A DNA stretch of 64,000 nt from Bathynomus jamesi (Eukaryota > Arthropoda > Malacostraca > Isopoda > Cirolanidae): positions 418,501 through 482,500 of the forward strand of contig JAJOZX010000484.1 of assembly GCA_023014485.1 (NCBI GenBank). The letters run 5' to 3'. The translations under genes were made by a program, and so were the position numbers. Below the pieces are notes generated by a model. The model ran no database searches. It was not told the DNA's origin and saw only the letters and a list, made by a program, of their open reading frames with translations. Positions 21,825 through 34,674 of this stretch are shown here, piece after piece (position 1 is the stretch's first letter; the number at the start of each line of letters is the position of its first letter).

Positions 21825-24594
21825 TAGTGATGTAACGGTTGTCATTTTTCATAGCTCTGCGGTTGCGGAGCTTACAAATAGAGCTCCTCGCGGTTGCGGT
21901 TATGTACCCAATAACATCATAATATTACTTAAGAATAAACAACACAATAAAATATCGCGTTTTAGCCACACTTTTCACAGTCTACAATATAATGTCTATA
22001 ATCTAAACTGTAAAAAGTGTGTTTCCAGGATGCGGGACGAGGACCCAACGCGTTTTGCATCCCACTAACCACTTTCCCCAACCACCGCCCATTCGAAAGT
22101 GGTGTATACCACGTATAATTATAATATACACACATACACACACACACTATTTAATCCTTATATTTAAATTGAATTGCTGGGATACTGTATTTAAAAAATA
22201 AATTTTTTTCAGCTTTGTCCCCCTTCAACTATTCCTTTTTTCATCGTAGATGATCCCTGCTTCACTAAATAATTGTTCACTAGGAACACATGAGGGAGGA
22301 CATCCGAGGTATGTCCCAGACAGTTTGCTCAAATTTTTGTATTTCTTTTGATTTGACTTCCACCAAGCCAACGCATCATCTTCTTGTCCAATCCTTTTCC
22401 CTTTGTGATATTTCTCCATCATTTTTTGCGAGTCTCTGCTTGATTCAGTTTCGGTCTCGTCATCACTACTGGAAGCCAATAGAGCGCTCATTGAGTCCAT
22501 TATTGTTATTGATTTACTCGTAGAAGCTGATCCCTAGCCTAAATCAATCAGTGGTTTCTTTGCCGGTGGTTCACTGGCTGTCTCTAAGTCCGATGATGTT
22601 TGAGTTTTGTCCATTTCATCACAAAAATATCCTGAACACCTTTTGTGACATGCGAATCGGAAAAAAAATTTGCTTTGTACCTTGGATCCAAATAGGTAGC
22701 CAAAGAATACATGTCATTTGCTTCTAGGCCGTCAAATCTCCTTGCTAGCTCTGTGCGCATTATCTCCTTCATTGTTTTGATTCCACGATCAGCTTCAAAA
22801 TCGTCCCTTCGAGGTTGCAGCACGTTTTTCAAAGAAACGACGAGGGGAATAACCTCAGATATGGAAGAGGTGGAACTACTCAATCTTCTTGTGATATCAT
22901 CGAATGGTTCCAGCACAGCCACACAGTTTGACAAGAGAGTGAAGTCGACGTTAGTGAGTTGTTGCATTTTGGAGTTAGCAGCGCTATATAGACTCAGTGG
23001 TTCCTTCAACTTCAGTGTTTTCTGCATCATGTGATAAGTGCTGTTCCACCATGTGGCGACATCATGAATGACTGTAAGTTCAGGTTGATCTAAGCGTTTC
23101 TGAATTTTTTTAAACTCATCCTGCGCCATCGTAGAATGGTTGAAATGAGTAGCGATGGATTGAAGTTTAGCTAACAAGTCGCTGAGAGATTTTTGTGAGA
23201 GTAATCCACTTTTGATTACAAGTTGCAGTTTATGAACAGTGCAGTCGATATTATGGACGCCAGTGAGAAACAAAGCTTTTATCATGTTTGCTCCTGAGTC
23301 GCGCATTACACAATGAATGAATGAATGGGCAATATCTCACTTCTGAAGCATCTGCTCAAATTTTTCTGACAAGTATTTTCCAGTGTGGCGAACTTCAAGT
23401 GGCATTACGCTGAGCACCAAATTGGTTCTCTTGAAGTCTTGATTCACTGCATGGCATGTCAAAGAGAGTAAAGACACTCCAGCAGACGTGTCTGACCATG
23501 CATCCGTTGTCAATGATACTTTCGAATCTTTTAGAAGCTCAAGAATTTTGAACACTTTCTTTGAAACAGAGTCATAGATATCGTTGCACACAAGATCAAG
23601 GTAGAACTGAAGCTGTTTCACCTTATACTGTGGGGCTGATTCAGCCATGAGTCCTCAATGTGGCTGAATGGCAAGTCATCCATTATTATCATTTCGGCTA
23701 TGCGATAGTCCAGTGATTTTGATTTGGAATGATTCACATCCCAAATTTTGACTTTTTCGAAGCAACTTTCAATCGTCTGATTCTTTTCTTTCACTGCACA
23801 CTTCATTTCCTGTAGGGGTGTAAGAGACACTTTTGATTCCTTTTTCTTCTCTGACTGTTCATTACCTTCATTTTCACTAGATATCACTGCATTATATTCC
23901 TTCTTGTGCATTGAACGCAGATGGTTTTTTTTAAGTTAGTGGTACTCCTTCCCTTTTGTGAATATTTCTTATTACATATGACACACTTCCCTACATTGTT
24001 TGACACTCTCGAGAAGTACTTCCACACTGCACTCGTAGATCGCTCCATGATTGTTGCACCACAGTCTAACACTTTACTAATGGGTTGAAGCACGTAACGT
24101 TACAAAGGTACAACGGAGAGCTAGCTCAGCACAACCACCCTCACTCGTGTCTGAACAGATACTGAAGCTGTGCTTTAGTTTAGTTTGTAACTTGGTAGTG
24201 AAGGTTGCCTAATTTCTAATAAAAAAAAATTGAGTGTTTTTATCTTTTTTTATCAACAGTAATTATACATCATCAGTGCTTTATAAAATATAATTAAAAT
24301 AATGCTTTTCTAGCCACCTAGCGTTGATAAATGTAAGTTATTACATAATGCATCTATCCATCCAGTCCAAGTAGCAATTCTAGACATGTCGCAATTAGGG
24401 TGTAGCAAACTTTTACTTTCTTGCACCCTTGAGTGAAGGCATGAGGCATGAAAGGAACGGCATTTGGTGACGTTTATAGCATTTATAGCCATTACACTAG
24501 CATTTATAGCATTTGGTTGCCCTAGTAAGAAGATATCCTTAAACAACCGCAATAACCGCACTGATAAATACGGTTGCGGACAACCGCTACATCA

Positions 24595-24597
<3 letters not shown>
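21825..24597 (-). mobile_element. hAT-Ac (ZBED-type) element
   Basis: Termini TAGTGATGTAACGGTTGTC and, on the complement, TAGTGATGTAGCGGTTGTC. The flanks are ATATATAT on both sides, consistent with an 8-bp TSD in a microsatellite. The minus-strand transposase is at 22225-24093. Size 2773 bp. Confidence 0.9.
22225..24093 (-). pseudogene. hAT-Ac transposase with BED finger, frameshifted
   Basis: Five consecutive minus-strand pieces give the complete domain order. A BED zinc finger comes first (VWKYFSRV, CVICNKKYSQKG). Then the first catalytic region (VSLTTDAWSDTSAGVSLLSL, 23648-23337) and the second (RDSGANMIKAL, DCTVHKLQLV, 23306-22584) containing the CxxH-type motif. The alpha-helical insertion follows, then the C-terminal dimerisation domain (LAWWKSNQKKYKNLSKL, CVPSEQLFSEAG, 22500-22225). 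At least four frame changes or stops separate the pieces, so the gene is dead although nearly full length. No introns are needed. Confidence 0.9.
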
Positions 24598-24642
<45 letters not shown>

Positions 24643-24649
24643 ATATACA

Positions 24650-25015
24650 ACGGTGGAAGGTAGAAACGGTAGACTGTGTCGTATTCCCAAATTGAAGGCG
24701 AGACAGGGAACATCCTTAACCCTGAAAGATAATAGTTTTGTAGTGAGAGGACCAAAACTATTTAATCAGCTGCCCAAAGACCTAAGAAACACGAAGGGAG
24801 TTGCAGTGGAAATCTTCAAAAGAAGACTTGACGCCTGGCTCAGAACTATCCCCGATGAGCCGGGCGTACCTGGCTATGTGAGGTGGAGAGCGCAAGAATC
24901 CAACTCACTACTTCACCAGGCCAACTCGAGAGGAGGGGCGACACGCTTGACCTTCGCGAAATGAGAAATCATCACGTGGAACCTTTGTAAGGTTGTAAGG
25001 TATAGTGGATTTAAT
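24650..25015 (+). mobile_element. LINE copy D (3' end)
   Basis: The last about 310 coding bases (FVVRGPKLFNQLPKDLRN, GVPGYVRWRAQES) and the 3' UTR of the same LINE family. It ends with (TTGTAAGG)2, a variant of the 3' octamer tail. 5'-truncated at (TA)n. Confidence 0.87.
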
Positions 25016-25074
25016 TATCCCAGAAGAGTTCCTTGTTCCATGCACGGTCTGTGTGTATCATATATATATATATA

Positions 25075-25979
25075 CAGGGCGTCCCAAAAAAATGTATACA
25101 CACTTTAAATAATTATAAAGGCAGTGTTTATTAAAATACATTTCATTTTCAAAATGTAATAGAATCTACAGACATTATTTAATTGTTTTGTCAACGCCTG
25201 TTTTCAAACTGACGTCCGTTTTGGTCCAGGCACTGCTGATAACGCGAAGCAATGGAATCGCAAACATCACGAAACATTTCGTTTGGTATTTGTGTGCATT
25301 CTCGTTCAATGGCTGCTCTCAATTCAGCGACTGTTGCAGGTTTTATAGCGTAGACTTTGTCTTTTAAGTATCCCCATAAAAAAAGGTCTAGTGGTGTGAG
25401 GTCTGGTGAACGCGGAGGGTATTCTACGAAACCCCTTCGTCCAATCCACATCCACATCGTGCCAAGTACCACTCGCAATACTCCACTCTTCGGTCCGATC
25501 ATCTTCATTAATAGCATGGACTAATCTTGGAATGTAACTTTTCCATTGACAGCGCTTCAAAATGCGTTGGACAGACGATTCTGAAATTCCTACCTCACGA
25601 CTCGCTTGCCGCACAGATTTTCTTGGACTTTGGTGATACGTTTCCAGTACTCTTTCTTGCTTTGTGGGGCTTGTCGATGTCCGTGGTCTTCCGGAACGCT
25701 TCTTGTGGACATTCTGAACAGTTCCATCGGCTTCAAACTTATCTCTAATTCGAGTGATGGTAAGTCGCGTTGGTGGATCTGTTTGAAACTCCCTCCTAAA
25801 CTGTCTTTGCACTTCAACTGCGTTTTCACACTTCCAGTAGCATTTTAGAATGAATTTCCTTTGTTCAGAGCTTAGTCTGACTGCCATTATTAATTCGAAT
25901 GGGTTTAACTTGGAAAGAAAGAAACATCAATTGAGCTATCAGCTGTTAAAGTGTGTATACATTTTTTTGGGACGCCCTG
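25075..25979 (-). mobile_element. Tc1/mariner element, internally deleted
   Basis: Termini of about 33 bp, CAGGGCGTCCCAAAAAAATG and complement, flanked by TA on both sides. It contains a transposase gene that lacks the central catalytic region. Confidence 0.92.
25191..25887 (-). pseudogene. Mariner transposase lacking first two catalytic aspartates
   Basis: The N-terminal 130 residues are a normal paired HTH domain ([20 protein letters not shown] start, RSGRPRTS linker, [18 protein letters not shown]). After [10 protein letters not shown] the frame jumps, via a shift, to the C-terminal part [20 protein letters not shown], then [17 protein letters not shown]. The region with the first two catalytic aspartates, roughly 100 or more residues in relatives, is missing. 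The same type of deletion occurs in the different element at 33757-34666. Confidence 0.88.
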
Positions 25980-26019
<40 letters not shown>

Positions 26020-26039
26020 TACACACACACCTCGTTAAT

Positions 26040-26465
26040 CTCGTTGCTGTTCCGTGCGTTGGTCTCTCTTCACACGAAGGTCAAGCTGGTGGCCCCGCCT
26101 CTAGGTCTGGTTTGTTGGAGGAGCGAGTTGCTTTCTTGTGCTCTCCACCGTACATAGCCAGGTACACCCGGCTCATCTGGTACCGTCCTGAGCCAGGCAT
26201 CTAGTTTTCTCTTGAAGACTTCAACTTTGACCCCTGTAACGTTACTGAGGTCCTTAGGAAGCTGGTTAAAAAGTCTTGGCCCCGTGACAACCAAGCTATT
26301 TTCCTTCAGTGTTGAGGAGGTCTCTTGTCGGGCCTTTAATTTGGGAACACTACACATCCTGCCTTTCCTATTTTCCAGTGTTGTTTGAATGGTAATTGGG
26401 TTTAGTTTGAGGTTTGGTACCAGTTTTTCGATCATTTTCCATATGTAGATTATGGTGTACCTCAG
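26040..26465 (-). mobile_element. LINE copy E (3' end)
   Basis: Minus-strand 3' fragment of the same family (LVVTGPRLFNQLPKDLSN, VPGYVRWRAQES). 5'-truncated near 26465. The 3' end lies close to the (CA)n run at 26000-26030. Confidence 0.85.
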
Positions 26466-27200
26466 TAGCATGACCGCAAAATGTCAGAGTGCAATGCAAT
26501 GATGCAGTGTTGCAATGAGTGCCAGTGCCAACCCCCTCCCCCTTGTTGCAAGACCCCCCAGGGCTAACTCCAGGGTGCCAACAAAAAAGAAAAGGGGAGG
26601 GGAGGGGAACCCCCCTGCAAGCTGGTGGGAGTCCGCCTAACCTCTTTGGGGGAGAAGTTGGGACGGCTTCACCCCCCCAAAGGGGTATACCTAACCTAAG
26701 AGAGAAAGGAGAAGAAGAGAGGAGTGTTCGCCTGGCTCCTGCCAAGCGCATATTGAGAGTTCATCCGAGAGCCCGCTGTCTTATAAGATCCTAATCCGCC
26801 AGTTGGTGTAGAAGCCAGTGTCTCCAGGCATTATCAGCCAGTTGGCACAGTGTATATAACGTTTGGACAGCCAAGAAACGCACACAAACGCACGTACACT
26901 CCCGACTATACGCCCATAAAGCCCCTATTATTACACACACACAACTATATGCACGTTCACAGATTATATGCACCGGGTTCGAGACCCGTTGCCGGCAAAC
27001 GTGCGCAGCAATCGTTCATTCTTCCACACAAATGGTTGGTAGATAAATGGGAACCCTGGGTATCCTAGTGGCTAAGACGCTGGGACTGCTGGATTCCGCG
27101 TTAAACAGTAGGTCTAAGGTGGAGTGAGAAGCTTGAACTTCGTCAGAGAGAAAAATTCGGGTGGAAGCTAACGAAAGGTTAGCCAAAGGAAAGCCTATAT
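26466..27200. other. Unassigned GC-richer block
   Basis: The segment at 26500-26780 is GC-rich with runs of C and G (for example GGGGAGGGGAGGGGAA), unlike its neighbours. A pol III B-box-like GGGTTCGAGACCC is at about 26977, and TAGTGGCTAAGACGC, A-box like, is at about 27066, in the wrong order for one tRNA. It could be a 5' UTR or LTR fragment of an unrecognised retroelement. No ORF I can name. Confidence 0.4.
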
Positions 27201-27208
27201 ATGTACAG

Positions 27209-30200
27209 TAGGGTGGATCACTTTTCACTTTTTTTTAAAAATTATAGCTGGTCAAAGTTTTTCCCATGATTTGGTTCAGTGGAAGTACACTGACACCATT
27301 TTTACCAAAATCGATCAATATTTAGGGGTCGCGCATCGACCTTGAAAATTTCAATTTTGGAAATTTGGCCAAATTACCATATTTTCTGAATCCTCTGAGT
27401 GAAATCCTCTCAGATACTTACCAAGTTGATCGGACAAGTGGTTTAGAAGTTACACTCACCTAGAAATAACATTAAAATTTAAAATACCGTATTTGTCTCC
27501 CGTTATGGACGTAATCATAGCATCAGTAGCTGGCGCATCCTAAAATCCCAATTACACACACACGCTATGTCTATGACCAATATTTTTACTAATCACAGTT
27601 TGCTTTTTACAGATCAACTGTGTCAATTGATTCTTGTTTGATAAGTCTAGACTTTAGTACAATGGATAAACTGTTAACAACCAGGAGTGGGAAGACTCTG
27701 AAAGTGACTTATTCTGGAAAAGAGAAAGCAGCAACAACAACCACCGCCTTCTCTAAGGTCAGCCACGGACGTCTTCTTAATTGGTCATCCATCTTCCTCG
27801 ATCGGTGGTGCCAAATTGCCAACCACCCATCAAGTTCTCCAGTACTTCTTCTATGCCAAGCAGGAAACTACTGACAGGAAGGCCGCCGTAAAAGACACGG
27901 TGGCCAATATTCTGGCATTTTGGAACATGGCACGTATAAAGACGATCACGAGGCGTAACTGCGAAAGAAAACTGGAGTTACTGTGGGAAGAGTGGCGCTC
28001 GCTGCAGAAGAGCAAGATGAGAGACAGTGACGCGGGAAAAGGCAGGGAGAAGTTTTCAGAAAATCTGAACAAGCTCTGCGACATCGGAGCTCCCGATGCT
28101 ATTGAAGAGATACAGAAAAGTCGACTGCTCTCAGACAACAACAAACAAGAAGATATTAAATTTTATGAGGATTAACGGGGCTTGCGCCAGGCAACAATGA
28201 GTGGGAATGATAAAGTGTTCGTTGTCAAGAGAAACGGCAACTCTCAAGACAACAATCTCGTGATGAGCCAGGCACCTCAAAAACGAAATTAGGAACCGAA
28301 GCTGAGAGCGACGATGAATCTATAGAAAGCAGATCATCGAGCAACTCCGAATCACAGCTAGAACCACCATACCGACAGCCGAGAGAATCAACTGTATCAA
28401 TCAACCTTCCTCACCGCATCCTCAATGCACCGGCTGTTATTGAAGTGGCTGATCGCTTCCGGATGTCCAATAATCAGGTGTGTATATATCAGTAATGATC
28501 TTTCCTTGACAAAGATATAATAGACGTAACGACGGAAAAATTAGTGATTATTTTGTCACATAAAAACCATACGCATCCTTGTTAATTTCCTTTCAATTTC
28601 GCACACAGGTGGCAAGTGTCGTGGCGGCAGTCCTACGTTCGGCAGATCCGCCCGCAGACCTGGACAAATTCAGTATCTCGAAGGACACGTCTTGCCGTGG
28701 AAGAGTGGCACATCGTTGTGAAGTGTCGACAGCTGTGCGGAAATCCTTCGTATCTCCGAGGCATGCTGTCGTCCACTGGGACGGTAAAGTAATCAAGGTC
28801 AGTTTTGCCCACCGTGGACGACAGTGAATTAACATGTTCCAGTGACGACAGTGGATTGACATATTCCAGTGGACGATAATGGATTGGCATGTATGACATA
28901 CGTTTCAGGACTCTCTTGGATCATTGGAGCACCGCCAGGCGATTCTCATCTCCGGAGCTCCCCAATGCACAGAAGGAAAGTTGCTGGCCGTTCCGACTGT
29001 TGCTGACGGCACCGGTCTGTCCCAGACCCAGGCGACCTTTCGTGCTCTCAAAGACTAGGGATGCGAGAACAACGTGATTGGACTGTGCTTCGACACAACT
29101 TCCTCCAATACGGGGAGGGTGCAGGGTGCGGTGGTCCAGCTGGAGAACATGCTTGGTAAACCGCTCTTCCAGCTGGGCTGTCGCCATCACGTTATGAAGC
29201 TCATCGTGGGGGCAGTGGTCATCACCGCGTTTGGAAGAACCACAGCACCAACTGAACCTTTGTTCCAGTATCTGAGGAGAAGGTGAATTTCAAGTCTAAG
29301 GCGCATTTGTTTTCTCCAATGATTTTTTGCCTTCAGAGCAATTGAGATATCAGCGTCCTTCTACTAATGATGTTAATAGCAGTCGAAAAGGGAAACTTCA
29401 GTCGTTTTCATGCAATATTTTCATAACTCCCCTTTCAGGTGGGACAAGCTCGACCTCTCGACTTATCGCGAGCTGGAGATCGAGCATCTGGTACTCGGGG
29501 CCCAGCCACGTCGTGGCACACACTTCATGCGCCCAGGAGCCTACCATCATGCGAGGTGGATGGCCAAGGTTAGTATTTTGAATTAGAAGTTAAATATTGT
29601 ATTGCCTTCTGCAAACAGCCATTTGAAGTCCCTACCAGAAAAAATAAGATAAATAATTTACCATTAAACAAATTTATATGGAGTGGTATCGGTATTTATA
29701 CATCACAGTGCGTATTCGTTTCAGATCATCTACTACACGAAGCTCCTGATGTTCAGCGGTCAGCTGGAGTTCGACGACGAGCTGGTACAGAAACTTCAGA
29801 GAGTGGTACTATTTACTGCACTCCTCTACGCACCTGCCTGGCTGGCGGCTCCTGTCGCAGCTGATGCCCCGCTGAATGACCTTGTGTTGTACCTTCATCT
29901 TCTGCAGTACAGGGCTGTGGATCGCGAGATTGCAGAGGCTTCACTGGCAGTGATCAGGCGGCACTTGTGGTATCTGAGGCCTCAGACCGTCGTTTCGCCC
30001 TCTGCAGTGACAAAGTGGAAGACACTGTGAAGCACGAGATGGCAAAGAAGCTGTGCCGCCTCGCTGTGCCCGAGGACTTCACGTATGACAACGTCTCGGT
30101 TGATGACACGACGCGCCTTCCGGACCTGATCGATGAGTCATCGTGGTTCGTGTTCACAGGCCGGCAGGTGTGCGCGTCTACGTGGCTCACTCTGCCGGTG

Positions 30201-30982
30201 AATAAGTGGGATCAAGATAAGAACTACTGTGATCTGAAGAATGTCATCTCGCATCTGAAAGTTACCAACGACGTGGCAGAGAGAGGGATAAAACTGATAG
30301 AAGATTACGCGAACACTGTCACAAAAGACGAGTCACAGCTGCAGGGTCTTCTTCAGCTCGTGGAAAAGAGCCGGAAAGAACTCGGTGACTTCAAGAAGTC
30401 GTCACTTGCCAAGATGACGTAGTAGCGCAGAGGGAAAGGGAGTTAGCAGAGAGAGTACATGGCGCACGCCTTAAGATGACCTGTGTTCTAACCACGATTA
30501 ATACAGTTTTTGAACCTAGTTAGGGGCACCGGAGTAAGTGCCTTTAGTGATATTGGTAAACCGTTTTAATACAAAATACATTTGATCTTTCCTTATTCGT
30601 TTTATCTTATCCTAAAAAGCAGACAATGGCAGACAGCATATGGAGGTACGGGGACAAATACGGTATTTTAAATTTTAATGCAATCTCAAGGTGAGTATAA
30701 CTTCTAAACCACTTGTCCTATCAACTTGGTAAGTATCTGAGAGGATTTCTTTCACTGAGAGGATTCAGAAAATATGGTAATTTGATGATTTATCTTTATT
30801 CAGTAAAAAATTGTCAATTTGGCCAAATTTCCAAAATTGAAATTTTCAAGGTCGATGCGCGACCCCTAAATATTGATCGATTTTGGTAAAAATGGTGTCA
30901 GTGTACGTCCACTGAACCAAATCATGGGAAAAACTTTGACCAGCTATAATTTTCTAAAAAAAGTGAAAAGTGATCCACCCTA
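27209..30982 (+). mobile_element. Divergent hAT-like element 1, about 300-bp TIRs
   Basis: Left end TAGGGTGGATCAC, right end its complement. Inverted similarity extends about 300 bp (27209-27505 and 30650-30982), with one extra insert of about 37 bp in the right arm. Flanks are ATGTACAG (27201-27208) and ATTGTACAG (30983-30991), an 8-bp TSD apart from one inserted T. TAGGG termini and an 8-bp TSD fit the hAT superfamily. It encodes a spliced transposase related to that of the element at 52283-57048. Confidence 0.82.
27658..30422 (+). pseudogene. Divergent hAT-like transposase, multi-exon
   Basis: The gene has GT-AG introns that keep frame: 28478-28608, 28798-28908, 29283-29438 and 29569-29724. 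In order the exons show a charged N-terminus, VVHWDGK (likely first catalytic Asp), LCFDTTSSNTG (likely second), GCRHHVMKLI (a CxxH-like motif), YHHARWMAK, and VTNDVAERGIKLI (possible catalytic Glu). The last exon ends in KKSSLAKMT and stop. Lesions are a TAG at 29056, a frameshift near 29970 and frame breaks in the first 600 bases. The start at 27658 is the first ATG giving a plausible N-terminus and is uncertain. Family assignment to hAT is inferred from termini, TSD and motif order. Confidence 0.78.
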
Positions 30983-31103
30983 ATTGTACAGTTCCGGAAA
31001 AAAGTTCTAAAGAATTCTGAAAACTATAAAAAATTACTAATTAGTACAAGAGGGGTACACAATCGCATGTCTCATTCTAAAGTTGTAGAGCGGGATACTT
31101 TTG

Positions 31104-31280
<177 letters not shown>

Positions 31281-33612
31281 TATGGCTGTATCGTTTGATC
31301 TAGCGATTGTAAATACGTTTTTCAGAAAGAGGGAGGAGCATGTTATTACGTACAAGAGTGGAGGCGGAACATCGCAAATTGATTTCATACTGTATAGGAG
31401 GGCGCAATTGGCCGAGGTGAGGGACTGAAAAGTTATTCCAGGAGACCATGTGATCGCCACAACACCGGTTGGTAGTCATGGATGTGATGTTGAAAAGAGG
31501 AAGAAAGACCCGAGGAACAACAGTGAGGAGAATTAGGTGGTACAAACTGAGAGAGGAGGGGAAGAAACGGGAATTTAGAGAGAGAGTGTTGAGTGAAATC
31601 CATGTTGATGAACAGAATGTACAGGATTGGTGGGTACATAATGCGAATGCCATGAGAACGGCAGGTAGAGACATATTGGGGGAAACATCAGGTAAAGTGT
31701 GGGAAGATAAGGAAGGATGGTGGTGGAGTGATGAGATCCAAAGGGCACTACGAAGTAAGAGAGAAACTAAGAAGTTATGGGAAGAATCGAGGAGTGAAGA
31801 GTGTAAGGTGGTATATAAAGAAGCAAAGAAACAGGCAAAGAGAGCAGTGGCGAGAGCAACGGCGGAGGCATATCGGCAGATGTATGAGGATTTAGAGGAT
31901 CGTGAAGGACAAAAGAAGATATACAGATTGGCTAAGAGCAGAAATAGAGCGACAAAAGACTTTACACAGGTAAAACAAATTAAGGGAAGGGAGGGGGCGG
32001 TGCTGCAAAGAGATGAAGAGATAAAGGATAGATGGAAGGAATATTTTGAGGAATTATTAAATAAAGAAAACCCAAGATCTTTCTATGAGGATGGATTACC
32101 AAATGTAGCTATGACAGGACAAGTGGGGAGGATGGAAGTGAGTCGTGCTCTGAATAGGATGAAAAATAACAAGGCGACTGGCCCAGACGAGATACCAGCC
32201 GAGGCATGGAAGGCACTGGGAGATGAGGGGGTGGATCTGGTGTGGGATCTAATGCAGAAGTTGTTTGACCAGGAGGTGATTCCGGATGAGTGGCGGACCA
32301 GCATCATAGTGCCTATATTTAAAGAGAAGGGAGACGTACAAGATTGCACGAATTATAGAGGGATCAAGCTAATATCACATACAATGAAGATATGGGAGCG
32401 AATAGTGGAGAGTAGGTTGAGAGACGAAGCGGAAGTGTCAGTGGAACAGTTTGGATTTATGCCGGGAAGGAGAACGACAGATGCAGTTTTTGCATTGAAA
32501 CAGTTGGCAGAGAGGTACAGAGAGGGGCAGAAGGCGTTGCACATGGTTTTTATTGACTTGGAGAAGGCATATGATAGGATACCACGGCAGGAAGTTTGGA
32601 GATGCTTAAGGGAAAAGATGGTACCAGAGAAGTATGTTAAACTGATCAAGGGAATGTACAGGGGAGTAACAACTAAGGTGAGGAGTAGTGTGGGTGTGTC
32701 AGAGAGCTTTGGGGTGGAAGTTGGTCTGCACCAAGGATCAGCTTTGAGCCCCTTCCTTTTCAATGTGGTATTCGATGTGTTGACGGACAGGATTAGAGGG
32801 GAGGCGCCGTGGTGCATGATGTATGCAGACGATGTTGTGTTGAGTGGGGAGACGAAAGAGGAGGTGGAGCAGCAGTTGGAAAATTGGAGAGAGGCGTTGG
32901 AAAGTAGGGGGATGAGAATTAGCCGAAAGAAGACCGAATATATGAGATGTGATGTGCAGCAGGACCGAGGAGGGAAGTGACATTGAGTGGAGAGCGTGTT
33001 AAGACGGTGGAGTATTTTAAATACTTGGGGTCAACAGTGGATGCAGAGGGGGGAGCAGAGAGAGAGATAAACTGTAGAATACAGTCGGGGTGGAAGAACT
33101 GGAGAGACGTATCAGGGGTGCTCTGTGATAAGTGGGTCCCAGTGAAACTGAAGGGAAAGGTATTCAAAACAGTGGTGAGGCCGGCAATGTTGTATGGAAT
33201 GGAGACTGTGCCAATGAAGAAGAGCAATGAAAGAAAAATCGATGTGGCTGAAATGAAGATGTTGAGATGGATGTGTGGAGTGACGAGGAGGGATAGGGTC
33301 AGAAATGAGCATATAAGGGGAACAGTGAAGGTGGCGGAAGCATCTAAGAAGGTGCAGGAGGCCAGGCTGAGGTGGTATGGACACGTCAGGAGAAGAGAGG
33401 AGGAATATGTGGGGCGTAGAGTGCTGGAGATGGAGTTGCCGGGACGGAGAAGAGGAAGACCGAAGACGAGATGGAGGGACTGTGTGGTGGCGGACATCAG
33501 GGAGAAGGACTTGGAGGAGGACGCGGTATACGACAGAGGAGAGTGGAGAAGACGAACCAAAAACAGCGACCCCATGTAAAGATGGGATAATAAGCTGCGG
33601 AAGAAGAAGAAT
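31281..33612 (+). pseudogene. RTE-clade LINE: EN C-terminus and nearly intact RT
   Basis: The sequence begins in the C-terminal part of an apurinic-type endonuclease (KREEHVITYKSGGGTSQID, FILYRRAQLAEV). A 503-codon RT frame (31469-32980) follows with ATGPDEIPAEAWK, NYRGIKLIS, FIDLEKAYDRIPR, GLHQGSALSPFLF and catalytic YADDVVL at about residue 451. One lost base near 32975 moves the frame. The remainder (32977-33579) has VEYFKYLGSTVD, RPAMLYGMET, MLRWMCGVTRRDR and LRWYGHVRRRE, the usual RTE C-terminus. A very short 3' UTR ends in GAA repeats near 33612. 5'-truncated, otherwise one frameshift from an open RT, so probably young. Confidence 0.93.
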
Positions 33613-33714
33613 GTGTGTGTGTGTGTGCCCAAAAGTATCCCGCTCTACAACTTTAGAATGAGACATGCGATTGTGTACCCCTCTTGTACTAATTAGTAAT
33701 TTTTTATAGTTTTC

Positions 33715-33754
<40 letters not shown>

Positions 33755-33756
33755 TA

Positions 33757-34666
33757 CAGGGTGGGCGGAAAGTAGCTCCCTAATTTAAATTACATATACA
33801 TTATGTATAAATTGTGATTGTATTGTTATATTGTTATGGTGTGTTCTCTAAAGTGGTACAATTGTAACGGTAATCTTTTTTTCTCTAAAGTGTTCTCTAA
33901 AGTGGTACAATTGTAACGTTCATTTTTTTTTTTCATTTCAGATTGAAGGGTAACATGGCTGAGCGTTTAACACTGCAGGAGCGTGCCCAGTTGGCGGCAC
34001 GGTACGAAGTTTGGCAATCTGTCGTTCGAGTTCAAAGATGGTGGCGGGCCATTCACGGACCACGTGCCCAAGTGGACCCGAAAACAATCAAGAACTGCCA
34101 CTCGAAGCTCATGACCACGGGGTCTGTGGCAGATGTTCGAAGATGTGGTCGCCCTTCGACATCCAGGGCCCAGGAGACGGTGCAGGCAGTTCAGGAAATG
34201 TTCACACGGAGTCCACGAAAGTCAACTCGCCAGGCAGCTCGGGAAAGTGGACTCTCCCGCTACTCAGTGCGAACTGTGCTGAAGAAGGAGCTGAACTGGC
34301 GTTGGATGGGTCGTCGTGGTCCACATCAATGGCCAGCCAGGAGCCCCGACTTGACACAGTGCGACTTCTTTCTTTGGGGGTGGGTAAAGGAAGAAGTCTA
34401 CCGCACCAAACCGAGGACATTGGAAGAACTGGAGGACCGAATTCGGGAAGTCATGTCCTCCATCCCGCCGGAGTTCCTGCTAAAGTCAGTGGACGCCATT
34501 CCTGGGCGGCTCCAGAAGCTGGTGGAAAGAGTTGGAGCCCACATTGAATTTTAGAGAAAACCTACCATGTATGCCTACCTTTTCATATTATTTCTTCTGA
34601 AATAAATGGATAATATACGTATTTTTTTACCAATCCAAAATAGGGAGCTACTTTCCGCCCACCCTG
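33757..34666 (+). mobile_element. Tc1/mariner element 2, internally deleted
   Basis: Termini CAGGGTGGGCGGAAAGTAGC and complement, flanked by TA (33755-33756 and 34667-34668). A 29-bp segment (GTGTTCTCTAAAGTGGTACA...) is duplicated at about 33840 and 33890. Encodes the 203-codon ORF below. Confidence 0.92.
33943..34554 (+). CDS. HTH-plus-tail mariner protein without catalytic core
   Basis: An open 203-codon frame. Residues 1 to about 115 are the paired HTH region (LTLQERAQLAARYEVWQSVV, RCGRPSTSRAQ linker, ARESGLSRYSVRTVLKKEL). It then passes without a frame break to the C-terminal region WMGRRGPHQWPARSPDLTQC, then DFFLWGWVKEEVYRTKPRTL. The segment carrying the first two catalytic aspartates is absent, so it cannot cut DNA, but it could bind the element's ends. 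The open frame is either recent or maintained. An alternative start is the second Met (MAERLTLQ). Confidence 0.85.
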   Translation: MKGNMAERLTLQERAQLAARYEVWQSVVRVQRWWRAIHGPRAQVDPKTIKNCHSKLMTTGSVADVRRCGRPSTSRAQETVQAVQEMFTRSPRKSTRQAARESGLSRYSVRTVLKKELNWRWMGRRGPHQWPARSPDLTQCDFFLWGWVKEEVYRTKPRTLEELEDRIREVMSSIPPEFLLKSVDAIPGRLQKLVERVGAHIEF

Positions 34667-34674
34667 TACTATAT

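Noticed and set aside
26977..27110. tRNA or SINE at the GC-rich block
   Set aside because: B-box-like and A-box-like words are present but in reverse order and too far apart, and no cloverleaf can be drawn.
32353..33666. Several antisense ORFs opposite the RTE LINE
   Set aside because: Ser/Leu/Pro-rich shadow frames of a purine-rich coding strand, no domain.
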